Shown here: one piece after another, positions 28,117 to 37,300 of the stretch
How positions within the stretch are numbered: position 1 is the first letter of the stretch
How the letters are laid out: each line of letters begins with the position of its first letter
Translations under genes and position numbers: made by a program
Origin: an uncultured Leptolyngbyaceae cyanobacterium
GTDB taxonomy: Bacteria > Cyanobacteriota > Cyanobacteriia > Leptolyngbyales > Leptolyngbyaceae
Assembly: GCA_938023035.1 (NCBI GenBank)
Contig: CALIDI010000051.1
Coordinates: 60,257-124,256 of the forward strand
DNA length: 64,000 nucleotides
Direction of reading: 5' to 3'
The notes under the pieces: generated by a model
The model's database searches: none
Seen by the model: the letters and a program-made list of their open reading frames with translations, nothing else
What the model was told of the DNA's origin: nothing

Positions 28117-29529
28117 ATGAAAGTTTCTATTTCTTCCACGCCTGCCCAGTCTCGCCAAATCCGCCAGCAATTGGCCACTCCGCAAGAATCACTCTCCTAT
28201 GAGTTGGGCAAGGCCGTACAAGAATTGCCTCCCCTCTACACTCGTGTTTTAGCCGGAGGCATTAGCCTGCTTGTCTTTGGCACTATTACCTGGGCCCACT
28301 TAAGCAAAATTGACGAGGTTGCGGTTGCGAGTGGCGAGGTCATCCCTTCGACTCAGGTGCGGCCTGTGCGGGCATTAAATCCAGGAACGATTGATCAGAT
28401 TAATGTCCAGGAAGGGGCGGTGATCAAAAAAGGCCAGGTGTTGGTGCAGTTGGATCCTGCCGTTTCAGAGTCTGAAGTGAGTCGATTGCGGGAAAATGCC
28501 AGGGTGATTCAGCAGGATATCGCCCGTTTAGAAGCCGAAAACCGGGGCGATCGCACTTCTGGCACCGTACTCCAAGATCAACTGCTAGCTGCTCGTCTAA
28601 ACCAGTACGAAACGGAACGAATTGCAGCTCTGGCTGAAGCCAATCGCCAACTGTCAACGGCAACAGAGGCACGAGAACGGTTAACTCGGTTCCAAGGCAA
28701 TTTAGAAAACGCCCAGATTACCTTGCAAAAGACCCGCGAAATTTTGAGTAAAGCCCAGGAACGGGAAGAAAGCTTACGTGGGCTGGTGGCTCAAAGTATT
28801 GTACCCCGGCTGGATTATAACCAGGCTCAGCAGCAGGTAATTCAGGCCAGCAGTCAGGTGACAGATGCTGAAGATAAGGTACTCTCGATTCAAAAAGAAT
28901 TGGATGCCCAACGGGAACGGGTGCGGCAGGCGGAGGCTGCCTATCGGGCGGCGGCTAGTAAGGCTAATAGCCTCACAGCTCAGCGCCAGAGTGAAATTTT
29001 GACCACCTTGACCAAGCGGAAAGAGGAATTAACCAACCTGGTCGGACAGATGAAAACGGCTAACTTGCAAAAGCAGCGGGACAAAATTGAAGCCCCCTTT
29101 GATGGCACGGTCTACAGTGTTAAGGCGACGAAAGGCCCGGTGCAGGCAGGGGAAGAGCTGCTGTCAATTGTGCCTAAGGATGAAAAGCTCGTGCTGGAAG
29201 TGAAGGTTCTCAACCGGGACATCGGCTTTATCCGCCAGGGAATGCCGGCGAAGGTGAAGCTGGCGACGTTTCCCTATCAAGAGTTTGGCACGATTGAAGG
29301 AGAAGTATTACAGATTAGTCCGAATGCGATCGCCGATAAGGATTTAGGCCCAGTTTTTCCGACGCGGATTTTGCTGAGCAAATCCGCCGTGACGGTGCGG
29401 GGTAACTCAGTGAAGATTACTCCTGGGATGGCAGCCACTGCCGAGATCGTCACCCGCAAGAAATCAGTTCTCAGCTTTTTAACGGAGCCGGTGACTCGAC
29501 GTTTTAATGATGCCTTCTCTGTCCGTTAA
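28117..29529 (+). CDS. HlyD-family periplasmic adaptor (membrane fusion) protein
   Basis: About 470 residues. The start is probably ATG 28117; the frame is open to 28057. A single membrane span (about 45-65: VLAGGISLLVFGTITWAHLS) follows a cytoplasmic tail. Then comes a biotinyl/lipoyl-like half (VRALNPGTIDQINVQEG), long coiled coils (about 105-330), the second lipoyl half (KIEAPFDGTVYSVKATKGP) and a beta-barrel region (MPAKVKLATFPYQEFGTIEG). It links an inner-membrane ABC exporter to the outer membrane in type I secretion. No ABC transporter or outer-membrane gene is adjacent, so its partner is elsewhere. Confidence 0.9.
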   Translation: MKVSISSTPAQSRQIRQQLATPQESLSYELGKAVQELPPLYTRVLAGGISLLVFGTITWAHLSKIDEVAVASGEVIPSTQVRPVRALNPGTIDQINVQEGAVIKKGQVLVQLDPAVSESEVSRLRENARVIQQDIARLEAENRGDRTSGTVLQDQLLAARLNQYETERIAALAEANRQLSTATEARERLTRFQGNLENAQITLQKTREILSKAQEREESLRGLVAQSIVPRLDYNQAQQQVIQASSQVTDAEDKVLSIQKELDAQRERVRQAEAAYRAAASKANSLTAQRQSEILTTLTKRKEELTNLVGQMKTANLQKQRDKIEAPFDGTVYSVKATKGPVQAGEELLSIVPKDEKLVLEVKVLNRDIGFIRQGMPAKVKLATFPYQEFGTIEGEVLQISPNAIADKDLGPVFPTRILLSKSAVTVRGNSVKITPGMAATAEIVTRKKSVLSFLTEPVTRRFNDAFSVR

Positions 29530-29574
29530 GGATTGGCTACAAAGGGGGCTGAGACTGTTGTAATCCTACTCTTG

Positions 29575-29620
29575 TATGATATCCAGCTACTAATGGATAT
29601 GATATCCAGCTACTAATGGA
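29575..29620. repeat. Two perfect tandem 23-bp units
   Basis: The 23-bp unit beginning TATGATATCCAGCTACTAAT occurs twice without spacing (29575-29597, 29598-29620), 45 bp after the HlyD stop. Confidence 0.85.
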
Positions 29621-29649
29621 GCCGCCGCCACGCAAATCATGGCGACGGC
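29621..29649 (+). terminator. Hairpin downstream of the HlyD gene
   Basis: GCCGCCGCCA and TGGCGACGGC can pair as a 10-bp stem with one mismatch around a 9-nt loop. No T-run follows, so it may be a processing or attenuating hairpin and not a classical terminator. Confidence 0.35.
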
Positions 29650-29759
29650 AATGAGAAGGCTTGCCTAGCATTGGCAATTGAGCACCTGGTTTAGTTCCAA
29701 GCTTTTTGCCCAAAGCGATAATTTGTACTGTGCATTTTAATCCTATGTTCAGGATTTGT

Positions 29760-31022
29760 TCAGGATTTGGTTTCGGGGGAAATCCTGTGGGGGCGATCGC
29801 CTCCTAGCTTTTGCACAGTAGCGGCTAGATCAATCCCTGTGGTTTGACGCAGTTGCTCAATAAAGGCAGCCGTTTTGGTGGCCATGTTGCCCTGTTCAGC
29901 ATCCACAACCGTGACATTTTCCACAGTGACCTCTGGCATGGCTGAAGCCAGGGTCTTAAGTAGAGGCTCGAGCCGCTGTAACAAATAGATGTCGCGGGCG
30001 TTGGCACCGGCAGCCTGCCAGGACTTAGCCAGAAGGCGAGTGCCCTCAGCCTGGGCTTTACCCTCTTCAATGATGCGAGCGGCATTTCCCTGAGCGCGGG
30101 CGATCGCTTGCTTACATTCGGCTTCTGCTGGGGCAATCACATCTGCCTGAAGTTGCTGCTCCGTCTTCTTAATCCGCTCTTGCTGAACGGGCACCTCTGC
30201 TTGAATTCGGGCAAGTTCTGCCGCGATTTGGGCTTCGGCCTCAGCGATAACCGCATTCCGCATCGTGAGAGCATCCTTAATCCGGCGCTCGGCCTCTGCC
30301 TTGGAAATTTCAATGTCACGATCAATGCGGCGGAGGGTGGTCTTTTTATCATTCTCTGCGGCCTCAATCACGGATGCAGCTTTAGCGCGGGCTTCGGCAA
30401 TGCGAGCATCCCGTAACAGATCAGCCTGTTGTTTACGCCCAATCGAATCGAGATAGCGCACATCGTCGGTAATGTTTTGAATTTGCAGAGTATCCAAAAC
30501 CAGCCCCAGTTTAGCCAGGTCTTCCTCTGCCTCATCGAGAAGGCTCTTAGTAAAAGCGATTTTATCTTCATTGACCTGCTCCGGGGTGAGACTGGCCAAT
30601 ACTCCCCGCAGGTTACCTTCTAGAGTTTCCTTCGCCATTTGCTCAATTTCTTGCCGACTTTTGCCGAGTAACCGTTCGATCGCATTGTGAATGACTGGTT
30701 CTTCGCCTGCAATTTTGATATTCGCCACCCCGTCTACCGTCAGGGGAATGCCGCCCTTACTGTAGGCATTTGACACCTTCAGGTTAATGATCATATTGGT
30801 CAGATCCATCGTGAGCACGCGCTCCAGCAAGGGCACGCGCAAGCTGCTACCGCCCTTAACCAGGCGATAACCCACCCGACGACCATCAGAAACACGGCGC
30901 TCGCTACCGGCAAAGATCAGAACTTCATTGGGTTGACAAATGTAGTACAGGTTACGGATAACCATATAGCCCGCACCAGAACCCAAGCCCAAAATGCCCA
31001 ACAGAGCGATGATGACTTCCAT
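29760..31022 (-). CDS. Flotillin-like SPFH-domain protein (second of pair)
   Basis: 420 residues. An N-terminal hydrophobic segment (IIALLGILGLGSGAGYMVI) is followed by an SPFH/band-7 domain (NEVLIFAGSERRVSDGRRVG, NAIERLLGKSRQEIEQMAKE, EDLAKLGLVLDTLQIQNI). Then a long Ala/Glu/Arg coiled coil with the EA-rich repeats typical of flotillins. These are scaffold proteins of membrane microdomains. The ATG overlaps the stop of the upstream flotillin gene (TAATG), so the two are translationally coupled and probably form hetero-oligomers. Confidence 0.9.
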   Translation of the reverse strand: MEVIIALLGILGLGSGAGYMVIRNLYYICQPNEVLIFAGSERRVSDGRRVGYRLVKGGSSLRVPLLERVLTMDLTNMIINLKVSNAYSKGGIPLTVDGVANIKIAGEEPVIHNAIERLLGKSRQEIEQMAKETLEGNLRGVLASLTPEQVNEDKIAFTKSLLDEAEEDLAKLGLVLDTLQIQNITDDVRYLDSIGRKQQADLLRDARIAEARAKAASVIEAAENDKKTTLRRIDRDIEISKAEAERRIKDALTMRNAVIAEAEAQIAAELARIQAEVPVQQERIKKTEQQLQADVIAPAEAECKQAIARAQGNAARIIEEGKAQAEGTRLLAKSWQAAGANARDIYLLQRLEPLLKTLASAMPEVTVENVTVVDAEQGNMATKTAAFIEQLRQTTGIDLAATVQKLGGDRPHRISPETKS

Positions 31023-32437
31023 TATTGACCTCCTTGAGATTGCTGTGGTCTGGTGGCTGCGATCGGCTGAATGGACAAGGCATCTTGCTGGCGGTTGAGG
31101 GTTTCGACCACATCAATGCCCAGGTTTTGATCGACTTGATCTAAAAACTTACGCACCATGGGGTAGTAAATCCCGGCCAGGTTAGAAAGCGATTCGCCAT
31201 TGCCGTTATCAATCACATTGATGTGTTGTAACTTAATCCGGCTTGGCATTTTGGCAGCTTCTTTGAGCACCGTCTCAATTTGTTGAATCAAAAGCATTTC
31301 TTTAACGTTGCCCGATTCACGCCAAACCTGGGAAAGCAGGTCATTAACCTGGGCTGTGGCTTTCGCGTTTTCTGCGAGTTGGGCCGCATTCCCACGAGCT
31401 TGAAACACCTTTGCTTGCCGTTCTGCCTCGGCGGGTAAGACCTCTTCGGCTTCTAGGCGGAGGCGCGCTAGCTCAGCCCGCACGGTCTGTAATTGTTGCT
31501 CAGCACGGGCACGGGCTTCTTCGCCAGCCGCGGCGGTGCGTTCTTCCTCCGATTTGGCCTGCCGCTCTAATTCGGCTCTGATTGTCCGAAGTTCGTTACG
31601 TTTCTCTTGGATAGTTGCCAGAGCCTGGGTCTGGGCCACCTTTGCTTGCTGTTCACATTCGGCTTCGATCCGATCAGCTTGACCAACGGCTTCCGCTTCA
31701 GCGATTTCGGCGTCTCGAATCACCTGAGCAATCCGTTGTCGACCAATAGAGCGGAGGTAGTCGAGATCATCGGCAACGCTTTGAATTTTTAAGGTATCGA
31801 GCTGAATTCCCAACTTCGCCAAGTCACGGGAGACATCCTGGGCAATCCGTTCGGCAAACTTGAGCCGATCTTCATTTACCTGCTCTGGAGTCAGCATTGC
31901 TACGACACCGCGTAGGTTACCCTCTAAGGTTTCACGGGCGACGCGAATAATTTCGGCGCGATCGCGCCCCAAAAACCGTTCAATCGCATTGCCCACAATT
32001 TGTGGATCGCTGGAGATTTTGACATTGGCGATCGCCTGAATATGCAGCGGGGTTCCTCCTTTAGAGTAGGCGTTACGCACTTCAACCGGCACGGGCATAG
32101 TGGTGATATTAATCCGCTCAACATTTTCCAAAATTGGAATAACGACCGTGCGCCCACCAAACAGTACCCGGTAACCAACGCTTTCTCCTTTCTCGTTGCG
32201 ATGCTTCCGTCCAGATAGCACCAAAATTTCATTTGGGTTACAAATTTGCAGGCAACTTTTGAGAAACCAGAGAAGGATCAGCGCTCCAAGCAAGCTAACC
32301 CCTACTACCGGCACAGCACTTACTAGCCCAGTTAGGGCATTGCCATTGCTGGTTGTTTGACCTGGTCTTGTCTCAATCTGGGCGATTTGGATGGAATATC
32401 CAGATCGCTCAAGCCTGAGTTGAAATTGAGAATTCAT
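31022..32437 (-). CDS. Flotillin-like SPFH-domain protein (first of pair)
   Basis: About 471 residues. ATG 32437 is preferred over GTG 32446; an AGGGGTGA stretch lies upstream. The membrane anchor is at about residues 35-60 (VSAVPVVGVSLLGALILLWF). The SPFH domain has NEILVLSGRKHRNEKG, NAIERFLGRDRAEIIRVARE and DLAKLGIQLDTLKIQSVADD. A long coiled coil follows. It is clearly paralogous to the next gene. A NfeD-like gene on the same strand lies upstream, the usual flotillin partner. Confidence 0.9.
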   Translation of the reverse strand: MNSQFQLRLERSGYSIQIAQIETRPGQTTSNGNALTGLVSAVPVVGVSLLGALILLWFLKSCLQICNPNEILVLSGRKHRNEKGESVGYRVLFGGRTVVIPILENVERINITTMPVPVEVRNAYSKGGTPLHIQAIANVKISSDPQIVGNAIERFLGRDRAEIIRVARETLEGNLRGVVAMLTPEQVNEDRLKFAERIAQDVSRDLAKLGIQLDTLKIQSVADDLDYLRSIGRQRIAQVIRDAEIAEAEAVGQADRIEAECEQQAKVAQTQALATIQEKRNELRTIRAELERQAKSEEERTAAAGEEARARAEQQLQTVRAELARLRLEAEEVLPAEAERQAKVFQARGNAAQLAENAKATAQVNDLLSQVWRESGNVKEMLLIQQIETVLKEAAKMPSRIKLQHINVIDNGNGESLSNLAGIYYPMVRKFLDQVDQNLGIDVVETLNRQQDALSIQPIAATRPQQSQGGQ

Positions 32438-32649
32438 AACTATCACCCCTGGGAAACAAAAAAGACTACAGCAGTGAACAGCAAATTTACGTACTCCAAA
32501 ATTCAGAACTGATTAAAAATGGAAAGTTCAAAGTTCAAAATAACTTTCAATCGAAATTTCTCACTTTGTCTTTATGATGTTGTCTCTTGAATGGAATGTT
32601 GCATCTTAAGTGAGGCGTCATCTCTATCAAAAAACTGAGCGGGATGAGA

Positions 32650-32804
32650 GCTTGTCATCTTTTCAGGCCCTCATCCCCCAGCCCCTTCTCCCAACCTAGG
32701 AGAAGGGGGGCGAGCCATCTCAAAGTCCCTCTTCCTCATTGGGAGAGGGATTAGAGCAATCCGGGCATACCAGAAAAGGGCGAGGGCGAAAGTGACATGC
32801 ACCG
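32650..32804 (+). repeat. Full copy of dispersed repeat family A (MITE-like)
   Basis: About 155 bp matching 25141-25313, including AGCCCCTTCTCCCAACCTAG and CGGGCATACCAGAAAAGGG. The right end GTGACATGC is the inverse of the GCATGTCAC left end of the 25141 copy. Confidence 0.8.
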
Positions 32805-33067
32805 AGCAGGTAAGACAGGGTGTGGTTAGGAAAAACGCGTAGATCGTGATTTCTGACCTTACTTGAAACGGAGCTTTTCCCTGTATAGGCGTATAGGCCG
32901 TCATTTGCCAATTCAACTTTTAGGTCAACTTTTCTGGGGTGAGATGACTCGGCAGAATTCCTTTGAGGAACCCTATCGGCCTTAGCAGAACAATTTGGGC
33001 AGGACGGAAAATAACCCCCCGATCTGGCTAAGCGCTGTTGCTTTACAGAGCGCCAAATGCGTGGGTG

Positions 33068-33235
33068 CATCTCACTTTTGCAAATTGCCCCGCCCTGCGG
33101 GAAGAGCAACGCTCTCTATCCCCCTTGCTTGACCCGTCAGGGCAATACCTCTCCTCCCAAAATGGGCAAAGGGGCACCGGATGCAAAGTCCCTCTCCCAA
33201 GGAGGGATAGGGACTGAGGGTGAGAGCTACGAAAC
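33068..33235 (+). repeat. Divergent relative of repeat family A
   Basis: The left end reads CTCACTTTTGCAAATTGCCC, the middle has GCAAAGTCCCTCTCCCAAGG and the right part GGGACTGAGGGTGAGAGC, in the same order as family A but with much change. Confidence 0.4.
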
Positions 33236-33311
33236 AGGGATACACCCAAACGTGTAGCACCTGCATCGATACGTGAATGTCGGAGAAAGTCATCAACTGC
33301 TTGGGGAGCCA

Positions 33312-33917
33312 TCATTCACGTACCGATTCCTCATCTTCCCCTGCTATCAAGGGAGGATAGCCATGCTTTTGCTCTGCCCCAACAACCCAAAGTCGGTTAT
33401 TTTTGGTTCCCACAACGAGCACGGCTTCGCCGACTCGAAAGCCCTGCACATCATCTGTGTAGGCGATGAAATCGATAGTAGACCCCCTGATTTGCAGACG
33501 TACCTTACCTGTACTGGCTGCATCAAAGGGCAATTCTACTACCCCTAACTGCCCCACTAAGTCCTCACTTCGGGTTAAGCTATTGGCTTGGCGGGTATGC
33601 AGGCCGGCTAAAACCAGGGTGATGCCGCCCCCCAAGAGTAGGCCTACGCCGACTGCCAGCAAAAACACCAGAGTGCCAGGTAGCCCTAACTCTGACATGA
33701 CGATACCCGTTAAACCAAAGAAACAGGCCCCAAAGGTAGAAAACTTAAAACTACGAAGCATTCCCAAGAGCGGAATGCGGCTGCGCCCTGGCTCGACCAA
33801 CTCAATATCGGTATCTAGCCCTTCGCCATCTAGATCAACTCCGTCTAGCCCACCTAAAACAGCCAGCAAGACAAAAAAACCGCCACCAACAAAGCACAAC
33901 CAGTAGAAAGTGAGCAT
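33312..33917 (-). CDS. NfeD-like membrane protein with OB-fold domain
   Basis: 201 residues. A hydrophobic segment at about 4-24, an acidic Gly/Asp-rich loop (GLDGVDLDGEGLDTD), then two further hydrophobic segments (about 60-80 and 84-107). The C-terminal soluble domain (about 115-185: LVGQLGVVELPFDAASTGKV, GEAVLVVGTKNNRLWVVG) is of the NfeD OB-fold type. NfeD proteins are encoded with flotillins and are thought to work with them in membrane domains, which fits the two SPFH genes downstream. Confidence 0.82.
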   Translation of the reverse strand: MLTFYWLCFVGGGFFVLLAVLGGLDGVDLDGEGLDTDIELVEPGRSRIPLLGMLRSFKFSTFGACFFGLTGIVMSELGLPGTLVFLLAVGVGLLLGGGITLVLAGLHTRQANSLTRSEDLVGQLGVVELPFDAASTGKVRLQIRGSTIDFIAYTDDVQGFRVGEAVLVVGTKNNRLWVVGAEQKHGYPPLIAGEDEESVRE

Positions 33918-34226
33918 TTTGCTGCCGCCTACAATTGCTCTCCCATCTTAGACAGCTCTGATGCCATATCTTTAACAATTGCAGGATTTATTTATGGCTT
34001 GAACCGAGGGTGGATTGATAGCGGTTTGCCTATCTGGGTAGGGGCTAACCGGAGAGACGATATAGCCATTGCCCGATTTCTCATAGCGATGGCAGGGCAG
34101 AAAGCCTACCCGGCGGGGTGGTTGATGGTTTGATTCGATGAGGGTGTTAGACAAGGGGCTGGTGGTCACTGCGACGCTAGAAGTCCAAGTCTGCCGACCC
34201 AGTTTGGTGTGATTTTGGTGAACAAT

Positions 34227-34323
34227 GGCGCAGCAGGCAACCCCAATAAGCAGCAAAGAAAGGGCTTTCCTCTCTTCTCTCTTAGGCGCAGCGGGCAACT
34301 ACAATAAGCAGCAGAGAAGGGGG
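34227..34323. repeat. Two near-identical direct repeats of about 38 bp
   Basis: Copy 1 at 34227-34264 and copy 2 at 34285-34323 share GGCGCAGC.GGCAAC and CAATAAGCAGCA.AGAA. The second copy ends 8 bp before the ATG of the TPR/FkbM gene. Confidence 0.7.
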
Positions 34324-34330
34324 CCGGGCA

Positions 34331-37300
34331 ATGGCAGGAGCAGAACCATCAGAGTTAGCAGCTGTATCTATTTTTTACCGTCAGGGTCAATTTGCTGAAG
34401 CAGAACGACTTTGTCAAAAGATGTTGAGCCAACACCCCGATCAAGTGGAGGTGCTTTCCTGGTTGGGTTTGTTGGCTGAGCGGCAGGGGCGACTGGAGGA
34501 GGGGGTGCGCTACTATCAGCAGGTGCTTGAGCGCAGGCCAGAGACGGCAGAAATTCGGAGTAATCTGGCTTCTTTGCTCTCGCGCTTGGGACAGTCGGAG
34601 GCTGCGATCGCCCAGCAGCAAATTGCTTTGCAACAGTTGGGCGATCGGGCTGATGCTCACTACAACCTGGCCGTAATTCTCGCGGAAGCTGGACATGTGG
34701 AAGCGGCGATCCAGCATTACCAAACATCCTTGGCCCTCGATCCGGACAACGTTAACGCTTACAACAACCTGGGGACATTGTTAGGGCAACAGGGCCAGTT
34801 GATGGAGGCCCTGACTTATTACCAGCGGGCCGTGGTGATCGCCCCGCATCATTTTAATGCGCAGAATAACCTGGCGGTGACGTTGGCCCGATTAGATCGC
34901 CTGGAGGAAGCCATTCCCCATTTTGAGCAGGCACTTGCCTTACAGCCCAGCGCCCTGGCTCACTACCACCTGGGACAGATCTATCAACGCCAGGGCCAGC
35001 CAGAGGCGGCTGCCCGGCAATTTGAGCAAGCCATTGCCCGGCAACCCGATTATTTTAGTGCCTATCTCAATCTCGGTATTGTGTTGCAACGCCAGGGCAA
35101 GCTGAAGGAAGCATTGGCCTCTTACCACAAAGCCCTAGAGCTAAAGCCTGACTCCGCTGCTGCCTACGACAACATCGGCACGGTTCTGCATGAGCAAAAG
35201 CAACTGACCGAGGCGATCGCCCATTACCAAAAAGCGATTGAGCTGAACCCAAAGGATGCCAATGCCTATAGCAACCTGGGCACCGCTCGACTCGAACAGG
35301 GTGATCTGGAGGGGGCGATCGCAGCCTGTCAGCAAGCCATCCAGCTCAAACCGGATCATGTGGATGCCCACAACAACTTGGCCAGCGCCTACCTGGAGCA
35401 AGGTCAATTTGAAGCCGCCATCACCGAGTTTGAAACCGCCTTGCAACTCCAACCTGACCACGCCAATGCCCATCTGAACCTGGGCATTGCTCTCCTGCTG
35501 CTAGGTAACTATGAGCGCGGCTGGCAAGAATATCACTGGCGCTGGCAAACCCGGCAATGTCCAGACCTGCGCTACCCCCAGGCCCTATGGGATGGCTCCG
35601 ATCTACAGGGCCAATGGATTTTGCTGACGGCAGAACAAGGGTTGGGGGATACGATCCAGTTTGCTCGCTATGCCACGCTGGTACAGCAACGGGGTGGACG
35701 GGTGATGCTGGCCTGCCAAAAGGCCTTGTTTCGTTTGTTTAGTTCGCTGCCGGGTGTGGAGCGCTGTGTCGATCGCGATCGCACCGATGTTCCCACCCAT
35801 TATCATTGCCCCCTGCTCGATTTGCCTCTGCTCTTGGGCACAAGGGTCGAGACGATTCCGGCTGCCATTCCCTACTTGGCGGCCTTGCCAGACACCCCCA
35901 TTCAACTGCAAACCTTTGCCAATACCCGCCTGAAGATCGGTTTCGTTTGGTCGGCCAATCCGCAAAGTAGTACAGCGGGTAAGCGCTCTACCCCCTTAGC
36001 CTACTTTCTACGCCTGTTGGAATTTTCTGAGATTGCCCTCTATAGCCTGCAAAAGGAGCCATCAGAGGCGGAGCGCTTAGCCCTCAAAGGGCAAGATCGC
36101 CTGCAAGACCTGAGCGACCAGTTAGGAGATTTTGCCGATACAGCGGCGGCGATCGCCCAACTGGATCTGGTCATCAGCGTCGATACCTCAGTGATTCACC
36201 TGGCGGGGGCTATGGGCAAACCCGTCTGGACTTTGCTCGCCTTTGTGGCCGATTGGCGTTGGCTCTGGGATCGAGAAGATACCCCCTGGTACCCGACGAT
36301 GCGCTTGTTTCGCCAGACCCAGCCGGGGGACTGGGCAGGGGTATTTGAGCGGGTGCGGGCAGATTTGCAGCAGGAATTGGCCCACCCAAACCCCCTAGAG
36401 CGGTATCGGTTATCGACTCCCATCGCGCCCCTTGACCCGGTACAGACCTATCTACGCCTAGGCTATTCCTACTATTGCCAGGGGCAGCCAGAACCGGCGA
36501 TCGCCTACTATGAAAAGGCACTGCGACGCTGTCCTGACTCAGCCCTGTTGCACAATAACTTGGGGGCAGCCCTTTGCCAGCAGGGAAAGGTTGAGCAGGC
36601 GATAGGCCACTACCGCCAGGCGATTGATTTGCAAGCGGAGTATGCCGATGCCCACTTAAATCTGGGGTTGGCCCTGTTATTGCAGGGTAACCTCACCCAG
36701 GGCTGGGGGGAATACTTTTGGCGCTGGCGCACCAGCGGGTACGCCCTGCCCTACCCCGAAACCCTGTGGGATGGCACAGAACTGCGCGGTAAAACCATTC
36801 TGCTAACCGCAGAGCAGGGCTATGGCGATACCATTCAATTTATTCGCTACGCTCCCCTCGTTGCTGCCAGGGGGGGGAAAGTGATTGTGGCTTGTCAGCA
36901 ACCCCTACTCCGGCTACTGGCCACTGTCCCCAGTGTTAGTCGTTGTCTAGATCGCGATCAAGATGCCGCCCAGGTGCATGTCCACGCCCCCCTGCTAGAA
37001 CTGCCCCGGTTGTTCGGCACCACCTTGGAAACCATCCCAGCGCAGGTGCCCTATTTGGGGGCGATTGCCAATGATGCCTTGATTCAGGCCATTGGCGATC
37101 GGGTTCAGGCAGCCCAGGCTAAATCGGGTTCCCCTTGCCCCCCGCTCAAGGTCGGAGTTGTGTGGGCCTCCCATTCCACCAGTGCCACGGCTCAGAGCCG
37201 CTCTTGCACCCTCCTCGATCTAGCGCCGCTGTTTGCTCTAGAGGGGATTTGCTGGTTTAGTTTGCAATATCGCCCTACTGCGGCTGAGCAAGCGGAGTTG

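Larger units (their letters stand above)
32447..33311. other. Long spacer between NfeD-like and flotillin genes
   Basis: 865 bp without a recognisable gene. It contains a full copy of repeat A (32650-32804) and a divergent relative (about 33068-33235). The insertion of such repeats may explain why the NfeD-flotillin group is not tightly packed. Confidence 0.55.

Noticed and set aside
33972..34298. Possible 108-residue minus-strand gene with a signal-like N-terminus
   Set aside because: Only a TTG start inside a direct repeat, no Shine-Dalgarno, and low-complexity composition; probably a chance frame.
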